Shown here one piece after another: positions 56,701-64,000 of a DNA stretch of 64,000 nucleotides. Below the pieces are notes generated by a model that had not been told where the DNA came from, ran no database searches, and saw only the letters and a list, made by a program, of their open reading frames with translations. The stretch's first letter is position 1. Each line of letters opens with the position of its first letter. The position numbers and the translations under genes are program-made. The DNA is from Fasciola hepatica (taxonomy: Eukaryota; Platyhelminthes; Trematoda; Plagiorchiida; Fasciolidae), in NCBI GenBank assembly GCA_948099385.1, contig CANUEZ040000159.1, positions 4,916,501 through 4,980,500 on the forward strand, given 5' to 3'.

Positions 56701-57989
56701 CGGAGGTTGGGGGGAGGGACGGGTTGCATGCGTATGACTAAGCGGAGGAATTGTTTTGGCTTCCGTAGGCCTGACAGTCCAAAACATTGAAAACACCGGT
56801 CTACTACCTTTGGCTGCCGCTGCAAGGTACCCTTGGACAATCTTGAAAGTTTCACTCGGTAGAAGGCACAGGACTATCGGTTTGGCAAACGGAATTCCAG
56901 ATTCTTGCTTTTGTCACCTCCAGAGCCCCACCCCGCTGCGACTACAAGAGAATTTTCTCGGCTTCCTGGGGTTTGACCAATTCAGCTTCGGAGCATAAAA
57001 TTGGGTTCGCAGGATGAAAGTGGTAGAGGCCAATAGTGCTTCCCAATGGTTATCATTCTGCGAGTTTCTTTGGCTCCCAACGCTGCAAGCTGGATTTTTG
57101 GTCTAAGGGACAGAAATTGCGGGAGAGTTCCACCACAGATCACAAATACTAACAAACGAGTGATGAAAAACGAAACTGGGCTTGGCGGTTCGGAGAGGCC
57201 TTTTCTGGACGAGATATCTGAATTACAATACATGGAAAAATGGAGATAGCGAGACGAGACATTTGAGGATCAAAACTGCTAGTACGGCAATGGAGCTGAC
57301 AAAGTCTGTGGATGCGATGGAAATGGCATAGGAAGGCAAACTCTCATCTTTACAAAGGGAATAACTTGGCTGATTTGTTTTGCAGCTGGACATTGGTTCA
57401 AGGATCTCGAGCACTGAGTCACAAACTCGCTCCGGCAGGTCGGCGTGTCCAAATTTGCCACTTCTAGGACAGTTTTTCAGCAGGGCTACTGGTCAGCAAA
57501 TCTAAGAGGTAAACAGGTCACTAGGTCTTAGTTAGTGGAACTTGGGGGCCCTCCTTTGAGAAACAAGATTCTGGCAGTATCGGACAAGAGCCGGACACGA
57601 CAGTAGAGTAGTGCAGCTAAAATTCGATCGCCATGTGAAAGATCACAGGAATACATCCGGCGAGGACCTCATCTGCATGGGAATCACAAGTACCCCGTTG
57701 ATAAGTACGAAACCAATAGTAACAGCCCGTCGGCTGCCTTAACCGTATTCATGGTGGTGGAAACACTGATCGTGGGACGCCATCATCCCGAAAAGGATGG
57801 CGTAACAAACAGCAGCTTCACTCTCAGGACACCCCATTCCGGTGGAAAAACGGGGGGGGGGATTGTCTGGCGACGAATCCGAAGGCCAGAGAGAAAGACT
57901 GGTTGAAAAGTCCGACAGGTGGACGGAACAGTGCCTCCATGGTAGCTTAGAGCAACTTGCACGAATGTGTGCGGCATACGTAAGAAGAT
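56701..57989. other. Unassigned segment
   Basis: Short frames only. It may include the N-terminal part of LINE K, but no motif was identified. A G run lies at 57851-57860. Confidence 0.35.
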
Positions 57990-58830
57990 GAAGGAACTGG
58001 AGTTTGAAGAATGGATGCTGGCTGCTTTTCGATAACTCAGATAAGGTTAACCGGAGTGCAGCCGCCAAGCTGCTATCCACCGGGTGCCGTTGCGCGTGTT
58101 GAACGACAAAGAGAGTGGCAGGATAGACAGGGGACTGGATTGCCGGCCAACAAAGGGTTGGAACAGCTGTCAGGAAAAGCTCTGTGTCCCCCAAAATACA
58201 GGAACTTCGTTCTTCCGGCGGTCTACACTGGTCCAGGCATAGAGTGGTGTGCCGCGAGGCTCCGTGCTGGGGCCGCTGTCGTTCCTGATAGGTGTAACTG
58301 GTCGGCAGGGCACACGGAATGCTTGGGATTTCTATTTGCAGACCATACCAAGTCTGTGAGGGGGCCAAACTCAAGTCATCAGCAAGCAGAATCAACAGGA
58401 AAAGCTCGTAGGCATTAAAGTTTGAGTTACCACGGATAGCTGCCAAATGCAAGCCTTTAGCCGCGTGGGGGAAAAGCAGAGAGGGAAGTAGGTCTGTCAG
58501 TCCCGGCAAGAATGGAGTCCGTCGCTATCGTAGGAGACGTCGGCGTGTTTGTGCAGCTGAGCTTCAAACCTGCTGGACAGTGCACGTCCGCGGTGAATAA
58601 GGCTAACAGGATTCTGTCTAACCCAAAATGTACGATGGTGTCTGGAGAGGCCAGCGTAGTTTTGCTCATGTGCAAAGTAACTGTAAGGTCTCACTTGGAG
58701 ACTTTCTCTTAAAATTGGGAGCCGAGCGCAGCAGGAGAAAAGGTACCGAAAGACCCTGCCGGGAGGTTCACTAAAATAATAAGCGGGGTGCAGGGGAAGT
58801 TGTACCGGATGTACGGTGCTTTGGAGTGTT
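57990..58830 (+). pseudogene. LINE K reverse transcriptase on the plus strand
   Basis: NWSLKNGCWLLFDNSDKVNRSAAAKLLSTG (58000-58090) corresponds to the DxSKAFDxVxHxxLxxKL motif. SGVPRGSVLGPLSFLIGVTG (about 58228-58290) is the next motif, then the box FADH (58335-58346), where the second catalytic Asp is His. VGDVGVFVQLSFKPAGQC ... ANRIL ... CKVTVRSHLETF (58527-58705) is the thumb. This is one of two plus-strand LINE pieces. The 256-residue minus-strand frame opposite it (57739-58509) is a chance shadow. Confidence 0.8.
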
Positions 58831-59887
58831 GCGTAGCCAGTCGGCACGAACCCTAAAACCAGAAAGTTATTGATCCATAGTCTCCAATATACTGGATTAA
58901 GGAGTGAGGGATTTCGCAGACGCATACAAACCCCAGATACGCCATCAGAGAGGCTCAAGACGAGCCCAAAGTTCATGCCATGAGAAAATGAGTACTTGAG
59001 TCACACAGGTCCAGCTAGTTACGCCAAAGTCACACCCTGGACTTGAATAAACAAAGATTGGTGCACAGATACGTGGCTGGTACAGAACACACACGGACAA
59101 AGTATATAATGGAGTATTTTCAAGGAGCCTGGTCCTTCTGATGTGCTGGGAGGCTTTTGAACCTCTAGATGCGACACCACCCTCCAAAATCTGTCCGATC
59201 TTAGCGAAGTCAAAGGTTTGGAACTGGGGAGGTGATTTTTCTGCCTGCCTAATCCCTTCTGTCGGTGGACTCAACTACAAAGGCTGGCATCTGAAACCTA
59301 CTCAAATACATACATATGCATTCACAAGCCTTTCGGTAGTTGAGTCAGCGAGATGCTCCTTCGTAGCAAAACGTGACCTTTTTCTTGTCAACCTTTGTTC
59401 ATTATCATAGTTTCTAAGAGCCGGTGCGTGTCCGCTAGTGCAGACTGCAAACATGTGCAAAGATTCCGAGTTCACATGCCACTTTCGTGTAGACTGATGT
59501 TCACGTGCACGTGTAAGCAACTGAGCTTGGGTGTGTGGAAATATTTATTACCACTTGTGGAGTCTTTCTCGTTACCGCCACCAACATCATGCCCTGACGG
59601 AAATGTTGAGCAAGCTGCTGTTTACTTTGTTTGTGCGGGTGGGGATGCGTGCATCAGGGTGGCAAATACAATTCGTGGAATGGTTCAGTAAATGGCAAAC
59701 AATATTTGGGAACTCATGAAGCAGCTACGATCTAATGGAAATCAGTGATAAACATGGTAATCACTTGAAATTGCCGCCAGAACCCAATGTAAATGTTTGT
59801 GTTTAATGTGAGAGAAATTGCTACCGTGAATCATCACGCCATGGTAAAGTTGCGTGTGCACACATTTCCTAGCCTTTTCAGACAAAG
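58831..59887. other. Unassigned segment
   Basis: No frame with a recognisable motif on either strand. Confidence 0.4.
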
Positions 59888-60425
59888 TTACTTTCCATCA
59901 ATGGCCGAGTCCATGGCATCGAGTGGTCCGTCTTCGCCCTCAAGTAGAGTAGCACTACTCATATGGAGAGTCGATGTTCCCCCGGAGGTCTTATCCTTCA
60001 CCCTTCTCACCAGCCTGTGAGAATTTATAAAGATTTCTCCGGCAACAACCAAAGGCCACGAACCAAAGACAAATTGCTTCTTGGAGATTGTTCCAAGGTC
60101 GTCAACCATGAAGGGTCCATTTTGGTTGGCAAACGTTTTTGGGCCCGCAAGATTGGCGAGTACTCACGTAACCCACTATTCAAAAGCACCATGGGCAGAT
60201 AATTCTCTTGTTTCCATCCATGTAGGTAGCTACGCCGAAGACTCACCCGGCCTTGAATTTCAATGTTTGACCTCAATGATATCATATCGTTTGGGGTGAG
60301 CATCAGATGAGTCAGGTCGCCGGAGGAGACGGGAACCACAGAGCGATTATTCGAGACTCTCTCCACCTCCGTCAGCATAGTGTTTACTGACTCATCGTCC
60401 GATGGCTGGAGTGTAAAAGCCAGCG
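59888..60425 (-). pseudogene. BEL/Pao pol 3' end, diverged remnant
   Basis: Minus-strand sequence LTEVERVSNNRSVVPVSSGDLTHLMLTPNDMISLRS ... SYLHGWKQENYL aligns with the young BEL element at 8264-8460 (TEVERILNNRPLVPV ... YLHGWKQANYL). After a frame change, RRVKDKTSGGTS ... TLLEGEDGPLD matches its end (VKVKTANGV ... NLLESEDGGAD). The integrase core and LTRs are absent. It is a separate, older insertion. Confidence 0.88.
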
Positions 60426-63400
60426 ACTCACTAGGACACTATTGAAAACAAAGTCAATCCCAAGTAGCTACAGTGTTACATACAGAAAATTCAACAATCT
60501 CACATTAAACGTACCTCAATCAATCTTACCATATTCCCCCTTACTTTGAGCGTTACTATTTGTTTCACGCACGCTCATCATAACGGTTTAAATCTAAGCT
60601 GTTTTTGATCATCAAAAAACCCACCCTTGCTGGACGGACGCCTCACTTATATAAAATTCCATGGCCTTTATAAAATTGTGTTTTATCTTGTCACCGTCGT
60701 TGACTGCTGGCATAGCAGCCAGACCGTTGCTTCTTTTCCATTCCTTTTTCAGGTTTCGAAGGCTTAACTCCAGTTACCTGTCTAGCCACGTGGATCCAAA
60801 TTGAGTCGTTTCCTTGCACAATCCATAACATAAATCACCAACAAAGTCTTCACTTGAAGGGTCGCGGATCCCACTGGACTTACCGGGATTCCCATTTGCT
60901 CCAACTCCGAATATCTGAAACAATGAATAAGCTCCGCAATAACACAAACCTGCTTGATAATCTGCTTTCCAAAGTCTCTCTACTGGTGTCACCCATCGAC
61001 TATTTTTCGGATGCAAAGCTCCCAAATTTACGCCGCACTTCCAGCCAAATAATAATCCTGCTTCCCTTGTAAAATCCTATAAGATTTTTGCCTGCTTCGC
61101 TGCCACTTGCTCTGCTCGGTGAACTCATTGTCCGCATTACCCTCGTTTACATGAACACTCCAAAATCTCTAATGCCACTGCTTTCATCAGCTCCACTTTC
61201 CACCATTTGGTGACGTTTCCGTGACCAGCTTCGAAACCGACTCACATTTACCGCGCTACTTGATGTCGGTTTGCTTTATTCAAACACCATCCAAATGTAC
61301 CTCACTGTTGGAGTGATTTACGTTTCCTCTCTTTGAAATTCGCGAACATTTTATCCCATTGAGTGGGTTTGTACATTTAGATCATGCGTTTACGTGGGCA
61401 TGTCGAACACGGTCGAGAAAATATACTGTTATCATCACAAAAAGACTTCCTTCTGGGCCCTCACTCTCAAAGTTGAGCACGGAATCAACAACTGCAGCCA
61501 AAATACAACAAAAATTAGAAACAGAAGGTATGAATACGGAATACAGCCAAAATAAATTTCAAGCTGAGCTGCTCACGCTCGAAGCTGCGGTGAGGGTAAG
61601 ATTTGTGAAAAGGATCTAGTGCAATAAGATGAACAATCGGAAATACTGTGAAGATAGTTCATACTAATGAGATAACTTGCCTGTGATATGGGTGTTGCTG
61701 AACGAAACAGGGTTTCTTGAATCTTTTCACACGCTGCTTGACTAGGTGCAGAAATATTTTCCAGCGGACTCGATCGAGCTTTCTCATACCCCATCAAGAC
61801 GACTGGTCTGTGAAGGTTGAAAAGCCAATGGATGCCGTGTCGCCGTTCGGTTCTGTAGTTCACCCCCATTTAGGCTCTGGTTCCAACTCGGCAGTACCCG
61901 TTGAGCACCCACACAATTTGACCCGTTGTATGGGTATATGTCCGAAGGCGTGCTTCTTCTGTTTGTAAAGCATTAAAGGGTTCGGATGAAAGATTTAGCG
62001 GTCACCGAAAGCGCATTTTCCTGGTGCGCAGCCCGAAATGTCACGCATGTCATGACGCAAACTGAATCTTTTTCCATCCTCTTACCGCTTCTGACCCTCA
62101 AACGTCCAGAGTATTCACGCCAGTGTCGCTGAATGACCACCATCACTACCCGCCCCTAGCAATCCATTGATGGGCTCTGAAGTTAAGGTTTTAGGTTAAC
62201 CTGTAGGACCGATGGCCTTTCGCTGTTCGTGTTCGGCTTTTCAAGGCTCTGGATCTCCCAGAAAGAATGCCCCAGACTGTCTCCTCTCGAGGAGATCTTA
62301 CTCCAAGGAGCGCAACCTATCAGAAGTGACTGAACCTACGCGTAAACTGAGGAATGGAGGGAGACCCTTCTTGATCGGTATATACCCCTTAAACCGGTCG
62401 GCCATACCAGCGAAGGGAGTTCATTTGTCCAAGAGGAAAATCTAGCCGGACATGACAGAGGATATGTCGGCTCCGCGATGACGCCAGTCGGTATGGCGCT
62501 TCTGATCTCCACCAGAGACTCAAACTATGTTTCTAATTGGTAAACAGGTCAATCCCGCTCAGCCTTGTACAGGAATGTCAAGGTCGCCTCAACGTGAAAT
62601 CCAGGTTGTCCCGTCCCATTTGCTTTTCCCATTGTTTGGACTTGAAGCTGTGTTCATCCTAATATATATCACCTCACAACCTGAAGTAGTGACCCAATGG
62701 CAAAAGCAGATGCGATGCACCACGGCGCAGCCACTAGTTATTACCACGAGTTAGAGCTATATATTATCTCAGACACTTTCCCCCTCACATACACTTAAAG
62801 ACATTCTACACGACTTATCTATAAAATCCCCTTGATTATTGCCATGGTACTACCTATCTGGGGTATTTACAACCCACATCCTGCAACCCTGCTCCTCCAG
62901 AATCCTCTCTACGCATCTGCTGGGGCATCTTATAAAGCTTCTGTCTCAGCCGGTAGTTTCCCTTTACCCCTTTCTGACTATCCTTGATTCCCTACTTCGC
63001 CATCATTTGCTCCCTCCATAAGGATGCTTTCTCATTCTATTCAGTCCATCGATCCCATATTTTAAATGTGTTTCTCCATACCTCCTGTTTTGATCCATTC
63101 GATAGCAAAACATCCAACACACCTTGTGTGGACGCTACTTCCCTCACTGTACATCGAAAATTTACTGGCTCACTATCCCTTTCTGCACCTCAGTCTCCCA
63201 GCCAAAATTATATGGTCCACCTCTCATCTCCAGTTGTTGTTCAGACCACACCGCTGCCTGTGCGTACATGACTGTCTCATCTTCCCGGTTTGCATATACC
63301 TCTTGATTTGTCTCTGACTGATCGAGCGACCTCGCATTGACCTCCGCATCTTCGTCCTACATTTTGTCTTTATCGTACAATCCTGGTCCCCAGCCAGTGC

Positions 63401-64000
63401 TCGAAAAACCCTAACCACTAAATTTAGCAAAACCGTAGACACCCACCCCCTTCCAACAAACGGCTCCGGCCTTGTTGACCTTGTTGTTATTGGAATTGAG
63501 GATCCCAGTGGTTCAAATGACCTCAAACGGGGAGTAATTGAACTTAAAATCAAGATCGGGCTTGCCAACAGGTTCCTTTAAAAGATTCCTGCTGTGGCTA
63601 ACCTCGATGCACTGACAGATATGTCCCCTCGAAGCTTGGCTTCGGCGGGGCATCTACTCTACTCAGTTACCACCGGAACACCGCCGTAAGATCAGTTCCA
63701 AGAGTGCCGTGGCTTTCAGTGTTCCAGTCCGCGAGTCCCTATCGCCAGCTGAACACAATATAGTCAAGTCGCGCCATGTGGCCCCCTAAAGATGCCGCCG
63801 CGTTAAATTGAGCAAAACAAATCAGGGCCATAGAAGCCTAGTGCTACTTCAGTCCAAAGGCGACTCAACGACCTGAGGGTTTATTAACAACAAATCGAAA
63901 TTGCCATCAGCCCAAGTTTTGGAGGTATCTATTTATCCCTTGACAAAACTCCTCCTCAGCAGGAATCACCCCGACCATTCAAAGCAACACTTAATCGTGC
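60426..64000. other. Long stretch without a recognised gene
   Basis: About 3.6 kb of short frames. At 60770-61030 two minus-strand frames read without stops for more than 60 codons, but neither has a known motif. 62860-63170 (plus) is pyrimidine-rich and weakly resembles the 5' half of the (ATT)n retroposon (GACGCTACTTCC and nearby patches); this is too weak to annotate. Confidence 0.45.

Noticed and set aside
57739..58509. 256-codon open frame on the minus strand, one of the longest in the window
   Set aside because: It lies opposite LINE K reverse transcriptase motifs on the plus strand, has no family motif and a composition typical of an antisense shadow.
62839..63317. Overlapping frames in pyrimidine-rich sequence
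   Set aside because: No motif and low-complexity codon use; only a weak resemblance to the (ATT)n retroposon.
1..64000. CRISPR arrays, tRNA or rRNA genes, bacterial operons
   Set aside because: No regularly spaced repeats, no cloverleaf-like sequence and no conserved rRNA blocks were seen; the retroelements indicate animal DNA.

Overview
The window looks like animal repeat DNA. No cellular gene, tRNA or rRNA could be recognised. What can be read is retroelement sequence: CR1/Jockey-like non-LTR elements (LINEs), a BEL/Pao LTR element (a superfamily known from animals), a decayed Ty3/Gypsy element, a possible Penelope-like fragment, and a retroposon family ending in (ATT)n. This mix fits a metazoan with a repeat-rich genome, such as a parasitic flatworm. 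The species is inference only. Bacterial features (operons, ribosome binding sites, CRISPR) are absent.

Layout. 1.2-12.4 kb: LINE A on the minus strand, about 4.5 kb without its insert. It is split by a 6,693-bp BEL/Pao element (3120-9812, plus strand) with 377-bp LTRs that differ at one base and a perfect 5-bp target duplication GCCTG. 12.45-21.9 kb: LINE B (minus), whose 3' end abuts the 5' end of LINE A. LINE B is cut by a solo BEL-type LTR (12776-13153), an (ATT)n-tailed retroposon (14323-15795) and a Gypsy element (about 16.59-20.9 kb), and the Gypsy carries a nearly identical copy of the LINE A 3' end. 22.0-26.0 kb: LINE C. 27.2-33.5 kb: LINE D, cut by two (ATT)n retroposons and one unknown segment. 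33.5-36.7 kb: LINE E. 36.85-40.8 kb: LINE F. 41.4-42.4 kb: a LINE tail, a possible Penelope endonuclease fragment and a second solo LTR (minus). 43.6-45.0 kb: LINE G. 49.7-51.2 kb: LINE H. About 51.2-52.1 kb: (ATT)n retroposon. 52.1-55.0 kb: LINE I. 56.4-56.7 kb: LINE J fragment. 58.0-58.8 kb: LINE K (plus). 59.9-60.4 kb: remnant of the 3' end of a BEL pol gene (minus). The rest holds no recognisable gene.

The LINE pieces are mostly in one orientation and arranged head to tail: eleven minus-strand pieces against two plus-strand pieces. Reverse transcriptase active-site motifs range from intact (YADD, YGDD, FADD, FVDD) to destroyed (FAGE, FADG, FADH), so copies of different age are layered. 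The youngest events appear to be the BEL insertion and the LINE A family. All coding elements carry at least one stop or frameshift as read here. I found no convincing new defence, toxin or metabolic system. The novel material is the nested architecture, the one-way LINE array and the (ATT)n retroposon family.
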